From Cyclobacterium lianum (GTDB lineage Bacteria > Bacteroidota > Bacteroidia > Cytophagales > Cyclobacteriaceae), in contig NZ_FRCY01000004.1 of NCBI RefSeq assembly GCF_900143075.1, positions 124,001 to 188,000 of the forward strand: a DNA stretch of 64,000 bases. The letters are read 5' to 3'. Position 1 is the first letter of the stretch. Each line of letters starts with the position of its first letter. Below the pieces are notes generated by a model. It did not search any database, was not told the DNA's origin, and was given only the letters and a program-made list of their open reading frames with translations. The position numbers and the translations under genes were made by a program. Of this stretch, positions 46,438 through 54,822 are shown one piece after another.

Positions 46438-47043
46438 CTATTGACAATAATTCTTTATCGCTTCATCCGCCTGTTCAAACCCATTTTCAGCAGCGCTTTT
46501 AAAATCATCGCAGGCCTCGGATACTTTTTCTGTAGCTACATATAGCATTCCCCGGTAGTAAAACATCTGTCCGTTTTTAGGACTCATTTTTATCGCCGTG
46601 TTGTACTCTCTTAATGCTTCGTCTACATTTCCCAGGCGGTGCATAGACCTGGCTTTGAGAAAGTAAGCCGTAGAAGGAGCTCCAGACACCTGTACAGCGT
46701 TGTCTGCATACATCAGGGCAAGCTCAGGCCGCTCATTGTTATGATACAGGTTGGACAAGCTCAGCAATACCTGAATGTTTTTGGGGTCTTGCTTAAGGGC
46801 CAACTTGAAGCTTTCTTCGGCTTGTTTGAAGTCGTTCAGCTCTTCATGTGCCCTACCTTTATTGTATAATGCTTTCACATTATTCGGTCTGTTTTCCAGG
46901 TAACTGGCATAGGCCATGATCGCTTCTTCATACTGACCTTCATTGTAATAATAATCTCCCTGAGTAGAAGAACTTTCTTCACACGCGACCAGCATCAGGG
47001 CAATAAGCAGCAGGCTCAATAGGCTTTTAATGGTAATCATCAT
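46438..47043 (-). CDS. TPR lipoprotein
   Basis: This 201-aa protein has a lipoprotein signal (LLSLLLIALMLVAC lipobox) and four to five TPR units (AIMAYASYLENRPNNVKAL, AEESFKLALKQDPKNIQVLL, ALREYNTAIKMSPKNGQMFY). It resembles small outer-membrane TPR lipoproteins that scaffold envelope complexes. It lies nine bases downstream of dapD. A second ATG (47040) immediately follows the first. Confidence 0.88.
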   Translation of the reverse strand: MMITIKSLLSLLLIALMLVACEESSSTQGDYYYNEGQYEEAIMAYASYLENRPNNVKALYNKGRAHEELNDFKQAEESFKLALKQDPKNIQVLLSLSNLYHNNERPELALMYADNAVQVSGAPSTAYFLKARSMHRLGNVDEALREYNTAIKMSPKNGQMFYYRGMLYVATEKVSEACDDFKSAAENGFEQADEAIKNYCQ

Positions 47044-47052
47044 CTTTTGTAT

Positions 47053-47868
47053 TTAAACGGCTACACTGTTTTCTCTCAGCGCATCATTGAGAGAGGTCTT
47101 TAAATCAGTGGAAGCTTTTCTTTGACCGATCACCAGTGCACAGGGCACCATGAACTCACCTGCCTTAAAGTTTTTCTTAATAGAACCAGGTATAACGACC
47201 GACCTGTCAGGAACATATCCTTTGTATTCCTTTGGCTGGTCTCCGGTCACATCTATGATTTTTGAGCTGGCGGTAAGTGTCACACCGGCTCCGATTACTG
47301 CTTCTTTTCCGATCCTCACTCCTTCTACAATGATCGCTCGGGATCCGATAAATGCACCATCTTCTACAATCACAGGTGCTGCCTGGATGGGTTCCAGTAC
47401 GCCACCAATCCCGACACCTCCACTCAGGTGCACATTCTTTCCTATCTGCGCACAGGAGCCGACAGTAGCCCAGGTATCGACCATGGTTCCCGAATCCACG
47501 AAAGCACCTATATTTACGTAAGAGGGCATCATCACTACTCCATTAGCAAGAAACGCGCCATATCTCGCCACTGCATGAGGCACCACCCTTACGCCTTGCT
47601 TGGCATAGTTGGTTTTCAGAGCCATTTTATCGTGAAATTCAAAGGGCCCCACCTCTATTGTCCGCATTTTCTGGATGGGGAAATAAAGAATTACAGCTTT
47701 CTTCACCCAATCATTAACCTTCCAGGATCCGTCTTCAAGCGGCTCTGCGACTCTTAAAGAACCATTATCCAAATCCGCAATTACTGTTTTGACAGCGATC
47801 TGTACATCCTTTTCATTTAATAAATCCCTGTTATCCCAGGCTTTTTCTATGATATGCTGTAATTCCAT
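47053..47868 (-). CDS. dapD: tetrahydrodipicolinate N-succinyltransferase
   Basis: DapD transfers succinyl from succinyl-CoA to tetrahydrodipicolinate in the succinylase branch of lysine and diaminopimelate synthesis. The 271-aa protein shows the left-handed beta helix of hexapeptide repeats (ANGVVMMPSYVNIGAFVD, GVRIGKEAVIGAGVTLTASS) and the family segments VRVVPHAVARYGAFL and VNIGAFVDSGTMVDTWATVG. Length is normal. Confidence 0.96.
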   Translation of the reverse strand: MELQHIIEKAWDNRDLLNEKDVQIAVKTVIADLDNGSLRVAEPLEDGSWKVNDWVKKAVILYFPIQKMRTIEVGPFEFHDKMALKTNYAKQGVRVVPHAVARYGAFLANGVVMMPSYVNIGAFVDSGTMVDTWATVGSCAQIGKNVHLSGGVGIGGVLEPIQAAPVIVEDGAFIGSRAIIVEGVRIGKEAVIGAGVTLTASSKIIDVTGDQPKEYKGYVPDRSVVIPGSIKKNFKAGEFMVPCALVIGQRKASTDLKTSLNDALRENSVAV

Positions 47869-47906
47869 AAAATTTATAATATTAGCTTTGTCTGAATGAT
47901 TTTTGA

Positions 47907-49043
47907 ATGATGAGAAAAAAAATCCCTATCGTCCTGGCATCCATCCTCAAACCTGTCGATGACTCCAGAATGTTGTTTAAGCTGGGATTTTCATTGCGTG
48001 AAACAAATAAATACGACCTTAACATCATAGGTTTTTCTTCAAAAAAAATGCCTGACATAAAAAATGTCCGGTTTATTCCCATTTTTTCCAAAAGCAGGAC
48101 ACATCCGTGCCGAATTATTGCCCCTGCTAAATTTCTATTTCATCTTTTCAGGATCAAACCCCGCATTGTGCTGGTCTGTACCTATGAGCTCCTTCCGGCT
48201 GCGGTATTTGCTAAATATTTCCTCTCATTTAAGCTGGTCTATGATATGCAGGAGAATTATTTGTATAACCTGGAATACAATCAAACCCTTTCCGGAACTA
48301 AAAAATCGCTTGCAAAATTTTTGGTCAGGACCATTGAAAACTGGAGCGGAAGGGCGATTGACCAATATATTTTTGCGGAGAAGTGCTATGCAGAGGAGAT
48401 GCCCGGTATCGACAACCCCACAGTCATTGAAAATAAAGCAAACCTACCACAACGCCAGCTGCCGTCCTTCCATCTGATCCGACCCCATTCCCCCAGACTT
48501 TTGCTGACAGGTACCATCGCCCGGGCTTATGGCATCTCTACCGCAATTAAATGGTTTAGAGGGCTCCGAGAGGTCTTGCCTGAAGCCAGACTGTATATCA
48601 GCGGACATTGCCCCTCATCCTCCTATGCCCGGCAACTGGAAGCAGAAACCAGCCGGCAGCCCGGCATCCACCTTGACCTTTCCCCTGCTCCATTAGCCCA
48701 TTCCGAAGTACTCAGGGAAATCGGAGAAGCCGATGTATTGCTGCTACCCTATCGCTTGCTTCCCAGTATCCGCAACAAAATACCCACCAAGCTTTATGAA
48801 GGGATCGCCTTGCAAAAACCCGTTCTCATCAGCAGGAATGAAGTATGGGAAGATATCCTGAAACGCTATCCGGCAGGTATGGGAGTAGATTTTGATGACA
48901 TGGCCGGGATCAGCGGCATCTGGGAAAAATTCGCCGGAATGGAATTTTACCTTCGCCCGCCAGGAGATGAAGTAAGCTGGCAGTCGGAACGAACTGCCCT
49001 CCTGAAGCTGATCGATTCACTTTATGGATCCTGCAATCCGTAA
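47907..49043 (+). CDS. glycosyltransferase (GT-B fold, GT4-like)
   Basis: This 378-aa protein has two Rossmann-like halves. The C-terminal half holds the GT4-type signatures RLLLTGTIARAYG, LYISGHCP, EADVLLLPYR and the nucleotide-sugar-binding IPTKLYEGIALQKPVLIS. Acceptor and donor cannot be read from the sequence; cell-surface polysaccharide is a common role. It is divergent from dapD and stands alone. Confidence 0.88.
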   Translation: MMRKKIPIVLASILKPVDDSRMLFKLGFSLRETNKYDLNIIGFSSKKMPDIKNVRFIPIFSKSRTHPCRIIAPAKFLFHLFRIKPRIVLVCTYELLPAAVFAKYFLSFKLVYDMQENYLYNLEYNQTLSGTKKSLAKFLVRTIENWSGRAIDQYIFAEKCYAEEMPGIDNPTVIENKANLPQRQLPSFHLIRPHSPRLLLTGTIARAYGISTAIKWFRGLREVLPEARLYISGHCPSSSYARQLEAETSRQPGIHLDLSPAPLAHSEVLREIGEADVLLLPYRLLPSIRNKIPTKLYEGIALQKPVLISRNEVWEDILKRYPAGMGVDFDDMAGISGIWEKFAGMEFYLRPPGDEVSWQSERTALLKLIDSLYGSCNP

Positions 49044-49140
49044 AATTGTACTTTTCCAATAGACCCCATTCAGGGTTCGGCCACCAATAATTCCGCTAGT
49101 TGCAAACTTTAATACGCTGAAATCCAGTGTATTGTCGTAT

Positions 49141-49257
49141 TTTTAGCCGCATCTAAAATTATTTGATGCCGTGTCTAAATTATTGAAAACATTGCATCTG
49201 GAGTTATCCACAAAGAATTTAGACTCAAATTAAATATTTTTTTAGACAGTCCTAAAA
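49141..49257. promoter_or_regulatory. two matching palindromic operators upstream of DtxR-family gene
   Basis: TTTTAG-N6-CTAAAA occurs twice, at 49141-49158 (spacer CCGCAT) and 49240-49257 (spacer ACAGTC), each with perfect 6-bp arms. Between them lie a GTCTAAAT half site (49173-49180) and an inverted AATTTAGAC half site (49216-49224). The second palindrome ends two bases before the -7 element of the regulator gene. This spacing fits autoregulation of the DtxR-like repressor. Confidence 0.7.
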
Positions 49258-49259
49258 GG

Positions 49260-49267
49260 TATATTTG
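49260..49267 (+). promoter_or_regulatory. -7 element for the DtxR-family gene
   Basis: TATATTTG matches TAnnTTTG and lies 14 bases before the ATG at 49282. It follows the second operator palindrome after a two-base gap, so a bound regulator would block transcription. Confidence 0.6.
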
Positions 49268-49281
49268 CACAAAAATGAATC

Positions 49282-49953
49282 ATGCAAAAGCTTACTGCCG
49301 CTGAAGAAAATTACCTTAAGGCGATCTATCGCTTATTGGAAGAAGACCTGGAGAAAGTGTCGACCAATGAGATTGCCGCCCTGATCCAAACCAAGGCTGC
49401 ATCTGTCAGCGACATGCTTAGAAAGCTCGCTGAGAAAGGTCTGATCGATTATAAAAAATACCGGGGTGTGAGCCTGACCGAGCCCGGAAGGAAAATGGCC
49501 TTGCATATCATCCGCCGAAACCGCTTGTGGGAAGTATTCCTGGTAGAGAAGCTTAAGTTCAGCTGGGATGAAATAGGCAATATCGCAGAAGAGTTGGAGC
49601 ATGTAAACGCTCCCCTACTCGTCCGGCGTCTGGACGAATACCTGGGCTTTCCAAAATTTGATCCCCATGGAGATCCGATCCCTGATGAGTTTGGCGAATT
49701 GAGCAGCAAACCGCGGGTACACCTGGAAGCGCTGTCCCCCGGCCAGGCTGCAAAAATTGTAGCTGTAAACAACAGCAGTGCAGCATTTTTAAAATACCTC
49801 GATAAAGTGGGCATTTATATCGGAGCCAGGGTGATTGTGCTGGACCAGATTGAATTTGACGGATCGCTGGAACTGTTGATTGACGGACAGAAGACCTTGC
49901 ATGTATCCCGGGAAGTTTCCGCCAATATTCTGGTCATGTTGCAGCCTTCCTGA
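49282..49953 (+). CDS. DtxR/MntR-family metalloregulator with FeoA domain
   Basis: This 223-aa protein has an N-terminal winged helix (TAAEENYLKAIYRLLEEDLE, then IAALIQTKAASVSDMLRKLA), a dimerisation and metal domain with candidate ligands in ALHIIRRNRLWEVFLVEKL and EELEHVN, the FDPHGDPIP signature, and a C-terminal SH3-like FeoA domain (about 150-223). Such proteins repress Mn or Fe uptake genes when metal is bound. No metal transporter is adjacent, so its targets are elsewhere apart from probable self-control. Confidence 0.92.
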   Translation: MQKLTAAEENYLKAIYRLLEEDLEKVSTNEIAALIQTKAASVSDMLRKLAEKGLIDYKKYRGVSLTEPGRKMALHIIRRNRLWEVFLVEKLKFSWDEIGNIAEELEHVNAPLLVRRLDEYLGFPKFDPHGDPIPDEFGELSSKPRVHLEALSPGQAAKIVAVNNSSAAFLKYLDKVGIYIGARVIVLDQIEFDGSLELLIDGQKTLHVSREVSANILVMLQPS

Positions 49954-50027
49954 CGGCTTGGAACCAGGGAAATGTTTTTTTGGTTTTAAGTCAATATTCC
50001 TGCAGACCATTTCGGTGCAGAAATCGT

Positions 50028-50035
50028 TATATTTG
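50028..50035 (+). promoter_or_regulatory. -7 element upstream of thioredoxin-like gene and mnmE
   Basis: TATATTTG lies 20 bases before the ATG at 50056, matching the TAnnTTTG consensus. No convincing -33 element is seen. Confidence 0.5.
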
Positions 50036-50055
50036 AAAAATCAATCAAACTAAAT

Positions 50056-50508
50056 ATGCAGAAATTATTGGGGATCGTGTTGCTGGCGCTGTTGCTTCCA
50101 TTCAATCTGGTGGCACAGGAGGAGCGCATAAACTGGTACAGTTTTGAGGAAGTGATCGACAAGGCTGCTGAGCAACCTAAAATGATCCTTGTGGACGTCT
50201 ACACCGACTGGTGCGGATGGTGCAAAAAAATGGACAAGGAAACGTTTACAGACCAAAATGTGATCGATTACGTCAATCAGAATTTTTATGCGGTCAAATT
50301 AAATGCTGAGGATGCAAAAAGTAAATTTGAATTCCGTGGCAAGGAATATACAGAAGAAGAAATGGCACGTGCCATGCGCGTAAGGTCATTTCCGAATTTT
50401 GTCATCATGGATGCTGCCATGGAAAATATCACCCAGCTACCCGGATACCGGGAAGCCGAACCTTTTGTGGAGGCTCTTGCTGCGCTTCTGGAAAACTTCA
50501 AACAATAA
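50056..50508 (+). CDS. exported thioredoxin-like protein
   Basis: This 150-aa protein has a signal peptide (LLGIVLLALLLPFNLVA) and a thioredoxin fold with the redox motif WCGWCKKMDKETF near residue 54 and the cis-Pro region VRSFPNFVIMD. It should act as a periplasmic thiol reductant or oxidase. Its stop codon directly abuts the ATG of mnmE, so it is cotranscribed with that gene, with no obvious functional link. Confidence 0.9.
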   Translation: MQKLLGIVLLALLLPFNLVAQEERINWYSFEEVIDKAAEQPKMILVDVYTDWCGWCKKMDKETFTDQNVIDYVNQNFYAVKLNAEDAKSKFEFRGKEYTEEEMARAMRVRSFPNFVIMDAAMENITQLPGYREAEPFVEALAALLENFKQ

Positions 50509-51891
50509 ATGTCACAAGTAATCAGCCCCCATGAGGACACCATCGTTGCACTGGCCACCCCTCAGGGCGTAGGTGCGATCGCCGTTATCCGCCTGTCTGG
50601 ACCACAGTCCATACAGTTGGTCAATAACGTTTTTTATGGCAAGGACCTGGAAAAGCAAGCTGGTCACACCATTCACTTTGGCAGCCTGAGGGAGGGGGAA
50701 AAGGTAATCGATGAGGTGCTGGTGTCTCTTTTCCTGGCACCCAGGTCTTTTACCAAAGAGAATGTGGTGGAAATTTCTACCCATGGATCCTCCTATATTG
50801 TCAACCAGGTCATCAAGCTGATGATTCGTCAGGGAGCCAGACCTGCGAAGCCCGGGGAGTTTACCCAGAGGGCTTTTCTCAATGGGCAGTTTGACCTGGC
50901 CCAGGCAGAGGCAGTGGCTGATTTGATCCACTCGGATTCTGAGGCATCCCACCAGGCAGCCATGAGCCAGATGCGGGGAGGGTTTTCCGGAGAGATCACT
51001 GATCTGCGGGCACAGTTGATCCATTTTGCCTCTATGATTGAGCTGGAATTGGATTTCACGGAAGAAGATGTGGAATTTGCCAGCAGGGAGGACTTGAGGA
51101 ATCTGGTAGAAAAACTCCTTAAGGTGGTCGAGCGGCTAATTGACAGCTTTGATCTGGGGAATGTCATCAAAAATGGTGTACCCACGGTCATTGCGGGAAA
51201 ACCAAATGCTGGCAAATCTACCCTGCTCAATGCATTGCTGAATGAGGAAAAGGCCATTGTTTCTGAGATTGCCGGCACCACACGTGACTTTATCGAGGAT
51301 GAAATCAATATTGGTGGGGTTATTTTCCGCTTTATTGATACTGCAGGTCTTCGGGACACTACCGATACGATAGAGGCGATGGGGGTAAGCCGTACCCGTG
51401 AGAAAATGAAATCCGCTTCACTGATTTTGTACCTGTTCGATCTAGGAGATACCGACATGATAGAAATCAACCGGGACATCAATCTTTTGGAAAACCTGGG
51501 GGTACCCTTTCTTAAAGTAGCCAATAAAATAGACAAGGGTAATAAACAATTGATCAATGAGTTAAACAGGCTGCATCCGGATACCATTTTCATTTCTGCG
51601 GGTAAAAAGAAGCACCTGGATCTGTTGAAAGATAAGATATTGGAACTGGTGAATCTGGACAAATTCAAAACGGGAAACACGGTTGTGACCAATATCCGGC
51701 ATTACGATTCTCTGAACCGAACCAGGGAATCCTTATTGGATGTCCTGACTGGATTGGACCAGGAGGTGAGCAATGATTTTCTGGCCATGGATATCCGCCG
51801 CTCCCTGCATTACCTTGGCGAGATCACCGGGGAGATTACGACGGATGATTTGCTAGCAAATATTTTTAGTAAGTTTTGTATCGGAAAGTAA
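50509..51891 (+). CDS. mnmE: tRNA modification GTPase MnmE
   Basis: MnmE works with MnmG to install the 5-carboxymethylaminomethyl group on U34 of tRNAs. The 460-aa protein has the N-terminal folate-binding domain (DTIVALATPQGVGAIAVIRL), G1 at residues 230-238 (GKPNAGKST), DTAG, NKID and the invariant C terminus FCIGK, whose Cys is needed for activity. The reading frame is intact to its natural end. A mobile element begins right after it, so the insertion preserves the 3' end. Confidence 0.97.
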   Translation: MSQVISPHEDTIVALATPQGVGAIAVIRLSGPQSIQLVNNVFYGKDLEKQAGHTIHFGSLREGEKVIDEVLVSLFLAPRSFTKENVVEISTHGSSYIVNQVIKLMIRQGARPAKPGEFTQRAFLNGQFDLAQAEAVADLIHSDSEASHQAAMSQMRGGFSGEITDLRAQLIHFASMIELELDFTEEDVEFASREDLRNLVEKLLKVVERLIDSFDLGNVIKNGVPTVIAGKPNAGKSTLLNALLNEEKAIVSEIAGTTRDFIEDEINIGGVIFRFIDTAGLRDTTDTIEAMGVSRTREKMKSASLILYLFDLGDTDMIEINRDINLLENLGVPFLKVANKIDKGNKQLINELNRLHPDTIFISAGKKKHLDLLKDKILELVNLDKFKTGNTVVTNIRHYDSLNRTRESLLDVLTGLDQEVSNDFLAMDIRRSLHYLGEITGEITTDDLLANIFSKFCIGK

Positions 51892-51901
51892 TTACTTTTC
51901 G
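51882..51901. other. putative attL core at the mnmE stop codon
   Basis: The sequence from 51882 to 51901 is an imperfect palindrome, CGGAAAGTAA/TTACTTTTCG, with one mismatched pair, centred on the mnmE stop codon (51889-51891). The adjacent codons encode the conserved FCIGK end, and the block TTTTGTATCGGAAAGTAA parallels the 18-bp SGI1 attachment site in trmE (TTCTGTATTGGTAAGTAA, from memory). An integrase gene follows. The right-hand att copy must lie beyond the window. Confidence 0.6.
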
Positions 51902-51921
51902 AATAGTACGCTAAACCCTTC

Positions 51922-52038
51922 TTTTACTTACTTTTAGGCTGTTTTTACTTCCTTTTCTTGTTGCTAAATTTCCTATTTTTTCCTATCTTTCGTTTCTAAT
52001 TTGTTGCTGACCAATCAATATTTGTTGTTAGCAACAAA
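51922..52038. repeat. repeats in the attachment-site flank
   Basis: Three repeat families lie between att and the first gene. TTTTACTTACTTTT (51922-51935) recurs with one change at 51943-51956. TTGTTGCTAA (51958-51967) recurs as TTGTTGCTGA at 52001-52010 and, inverted, as TTAGCAACAA at 52028-52037. TTTGTTG-TTAG-CAACAAA (52021-52038) is a perfect hairpin. Such sets next to att are typical of arm-type integrase or Xis binding sites. Confidence 0.65.
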
Positions 52039-52062
52039 TTTTTAAGATCGAGGCGAGATGAT

Positions 52063-52108
52063 GTTACATAGAGATACATCCTGATACAAAGGGATACACT
52101 CTGAGACA
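52063..52108. repeat. five hexamers at exact 10-bp period
   Basis: GTTACA (52063), GATACA (52073), GATACA (52083), GATACA (52093) and GAGACA (52103) start exactly ten bases apart. The block ends 25 bases before the ATG of the zinc-ribbon/HTH gene. One copy per helical turn means all copies face the same side of the DNA, as for cooperative binding of a small DNA-binding protein. Confidence 0.75.
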
Positions 52109-52133
52109 GAAACAAGCCGAAAAAGGAAACACC

Positions 52134-52487
52134 ATGAGCAGCAACATTCGAGTTCCCAAAATCTGTCAGCATTGCGGTACTGAGTTTATCGCCAAGACTA
52201 CTGTGACCAAATTTTGTGGTGATAACTGTGCCAAGCGTGCCTACAAGAAACGCAAGAGAGATCAGAAGGTGCAGGAGATTGCCCCTACTGCAGTACAGAA
52301 ACAAGAATACAATCAGGAGCAAGTCAGAGACAAAGACTTTCTAAGTATTGCCGAAACCTGCAAACTACTTGGTGCAAGTAGAATGACCCTGTACCGTCAA
52401 ATCAAGAACGGGAAAATACAAGCTGCAAAAATTGGGAGCCGAACCATTATCAAGAGAGAAGAAATCGAAAAACTGTTTCAGGGATGA
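52134..52487 (+). CDS. zinc-ribbon plus HTH excisionase-like protein
   Basis: This 117-aa protein has an N-terminal zinc ribbon (CQHCG and FCGDNC) and a C-terminal MerR/HTH_17 domain of the excisionase type ([20 protein letters not shown], then [16 protein letters not shown]). It overlaps the integrase start by four bases (ATGA). The position and domain suggest a recombination directionality factor or regulator of the integrase; the phased GATACA block upstream is a candidate binding site. The role is inferred. Confidence 0.85.
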   Translation: MSSNIRVPKICQHCGTEFIAKTTVTKFCGDNCAKRAYKKRKRDQKVQEIAPTAVQKQEYNQEQVRDKDFLSIAETCKLLGASRMTLYRQIKNGKIQAAKIGSRTIIKREEIEKLFQG

Positions 52488-53578
52488 AAGTAACACTAAG
52501 AAAACGCAATCAAGGTGGCAAGACCAGTCTATACCTCGACTACTACCACAAAGGGAAAAGGAAGACGGAATACCTCAAATTATACCTTTCTCCCAATGCA
52601 AAGACCAAAGAGGAAAAGGAAGTTAACAAAAAGACCCTTCAATTGGCTGAGACTATTAGAGCACAGCGACAAATCGAAATCCAAAACGGTGTATATGGAT
52701 TCAGAGATAATGAGAAATTGAAAGGCAGCTTCCTTGCATACATTGAGCTACTGGCTAACCAGAGGCAGGATAGCCCTGGCAATTACGGCAATTGGACAAG
52801 TATGCTGAAACATCTAAAGGCTTTCTGTTCCTATGAGGTTTCCTTCTCAGATATTGACCGACAGTTTATTCAGGATTTCAAATACTACCTTGATAAGAAG
52901 GCTATTGCACATGGTGACCAGAAACTATCTCAAAATTCTAAGTACTCCTACTTTAACAAGCTGCGAGCAGCTTTAAAGCAAGCAGTGAAAGACGGCATTC
53001 TACCTACCAACCCAAGTGAAGGAGTTAACGCCTTTAAACAAGGTGAACCTGAAAGAGAATTTCTGACTTTGGAGGAACTTCAAGCAGCAGCCAATACGGA
53101 ATGTGAAATACCTCAGATGAAAACGGCATTCATATTTTCATGCCTTACAGGTCTGAGGTGGTCAGACATTAATAAGCTACTCTGGTCAGAGGTGCAGCAC
53201 TCAAATGATAACGGGTATTACATCCGATTCAGACAAAAGAAAACCAAGGGAGCAGAAACCCTCCCTATTTCAGAACAAGCCTTTGGCTTGCTCGGTGAAA
53301 GGCAAGCTCCAGAAGAGCGAGTATTCAAAGGATTGAAATACTCTGCATGGCATAACCTGAAATTGCAACAATGGATGATGAAAGCTGGTATCTCCAAAAC
53401 CATCACTTTCCATTGTGCCCGTCATACCTATGCCACTTTGCAGCTTACGGCAGGAACTGATATTTACACAGTCTCAAAGCTCTTAGGCCATAAGGAATTG
53501 AAGACCACCCAAGTCTATGCGAAAATCATAGATGAAAAGAAACAGGAAGCAGCCAACAAAATCAAACTTGACCTATGA
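52484..53578 (+). CDS. int: tyrosine recombinase (integrase)
   Basis: This 364-aa phage-type integrase has an N-terminal SAM-like core-binding domain and a C-terminal catalytic domain with Arg225 (TGLRWSD), His310 and Arg313 (HCARHTYA), His336 (LGHKE) and the nucleophile Tyr345 (VYAKI). Length and motifs match Bacteroidota element integrases. It lies within 600 bases of the mnmE end and is probably the enzyme that inserted this element. It overlaps both neighbours by four bases. Confidence 0.95.
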   Translation: MKVTLRKRNQGGKTSLYLDYYHKGKRKTEYLKLYLSPNAKTKEEKEVNKKTLQLAETIRAQRQIEIQNGVYGFRDNEKLKGSFLAYIELLANQRQDSPGNYGNWTSMLKHLKAFCSYEVSFSDIDRQFIQDFKYYLDKKAIAHGDQKLSQNSKYSYFNKLRAALKQAVKDGILPTNPSEGVNAFKQGEPEREFLTLEELQAAANTECEIPQMKTAFIFSCLTGLRWSDINKLLWSEVQHSNDNGYYIRFRQKKTKGAETLPISEQAFGLLGERQAPEERVFKGLKYSAWHNLKLQQWMMKAGISKTITFHCARHTYATLQLTAGTDIYTVSKLLGHKELKTTQVYAKIIDEKKQEAANKIKLDL

Positions 53579-54591
53579 GCAATCAAACCAAATTACTTGA
53601 CGACATCCTGTACCAAGAGCTTCGCCCTTGGTTAGGAAAAAACAGCCTTGATCAAAAGTATGCTTCCAAACTCAGTAGCGTAAAGGAAGCCTCCACAGAT
53701 TTTCAATTCAAATATGAAATCAGCTTTCACAGGCCATTCGATCACAAAACAAAGTACTATTCCAAACTGATATTAAATAATGTCAAATCAGAATGTGTCA
53801 GGCTTGTGGAACTGATCAAGGAGGACAACAACGAAAACTTAATCAAGTATTGGCTTGAAGACACACTCAACAAGCGGATTAAAACCCGCTTAAAAGACCT
53901 TGGAAAACTCATTAAAGAAAAGGACTATGCACTGACGTACATAGATCCTAAAAAAACATCCTTTGAATTAGACCAAACCCACAAGGCAAACACATTCATC
54001 GTACAGCTTCTAAAGCTTGCATACATGCAGCTTTACTTAGAAATCCAAAATGCTTTCAGCACTTGGATAGATGATCAATTCATACTGGAGGACTTTTACA
54101 GCCAACTACTTTTAGAACCTATCCCGGACAACCATTTCTTGAAACCAGTTCAAGTAATTGAAGTTGAATCCAAACCAGTACCAGCAGCCAAAACGGAATC
54201 CACAGCAACGGTAAATTCATTTCATTCATTTACCTACAAACAGTTACCCACCAACCCAGATAAATTGACCGATCTATGGGATAGTCTAAAGCTGAATCAT
54301 TTCATTAGCAAATCCACAACCCTACTCAACTTCAAAAAGGTATTCTCAGGAGGTGAAATCAAAACACCTATAGAATGGACAGGAAATATCAGCGAGCTAT
54401 TCTATTTCATTAAGCTGATATACTCAGAGTATAAGTTGGTGGATGATCTAAAGCAAAAGCAATGGGAAGTGACTTGCCTATGCTTCGTTGATACTGATGG
54501 AAATTCCTTTGACAGGTCAAAGTTCAGGTCTTTAAAAAGACCGAACCTGACAGGAGATAAAATAGAAAAGGCAGTTTCGCACCTGATATAG
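53575..54591 (+). CDS. element protein of unknown function, weakly RteC-like
   Basis: This 338-aa protein overlaps the integrase by four bases (ATGA). The N-terminal two thirds are helical and charged, with no signal peptide. The C terminus (about 225-338) contains FKKVFSGGEIKTPIEWTGNI and SELFYFIKLIYSEYKL, a pattern reminiscent of RteC-type proteins that control Bacteroides conjugative element excision. That resemblance is from memory and weak. Its tight coupling to int suggests a part in excision or integration control. Confidence 0.75.
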   Translation: MSNQTKLLDDILYQELRPWLGKNSLDQKYASKLSSVKEASTDFQFKYEISFHRPFDHKTKYYSKLILNNVKSECVRLVELIKEDNNENLIKYWLEDTLNKRIKTRLKDLGKLIKEKDYALTYIDPKKTSFELDQTHKANTFIVQLLKLAYMQLYLEIQNAFSTWIDDQFILEDFYSQLLLEPIPDNHFLKPVQVIEVESKPVPAAKTESTATVNSFHSFTYKQLPTNPDKLTDLWDSLKLNHFISKSTTLLNFKKVFSGGEIKTPIEWTGNISELFYFIKLIYSEYKLVDDLKQKQWEVTCLCFVDTDGNSFDRSKFRSLKRPNLTGDKIEKAVSHLI

Positions 54592-54822
54592 TCCACTCTG
54601 CACTATACTCCTTTTATCTTTTTTCTGTTTTTGTTTAGTCCTCTTTTACCTTAAAAGTGGGCTATCAATTTTTACAGCCCACTCTGCACTCTGCACTCTA
54701 CACTGCACCATACTTTAGAGCCTCATAACGCCCCTTTTAGCCTCATACTTTAGCATCGTATTCGACAATCGGATATGACTTTTGGCCAAGAGTCCATTCA
54801 TTAATTCTTAATACGATTTAAG
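54592..54822. repeat. repeat-rich non-coding block, possible replication or transfer origin
   Basis: This 231-base gap holds no gene. It contains the hairpin GTGGGCT (54657-54663) / AGCCCAC (54676-54682), a heptamer array CACTCTG, CACTCTG, CACTCTA, CACTGCA at 54680-54707, and two spaced direct repeats: CATACTTTAG at 54709 and 54744, and AGCCTCATA at 54719 and 54739. It separates the integration genes from the replication genes. An origin of replication or transfer is a reasonable reading but unproven. Confidence 0.55.

Noticed and set aside
54680-54707. CRISPR-like array
   Set aside because: The units are seven bases long and contiguous, with no spacers; no cas genes are present.
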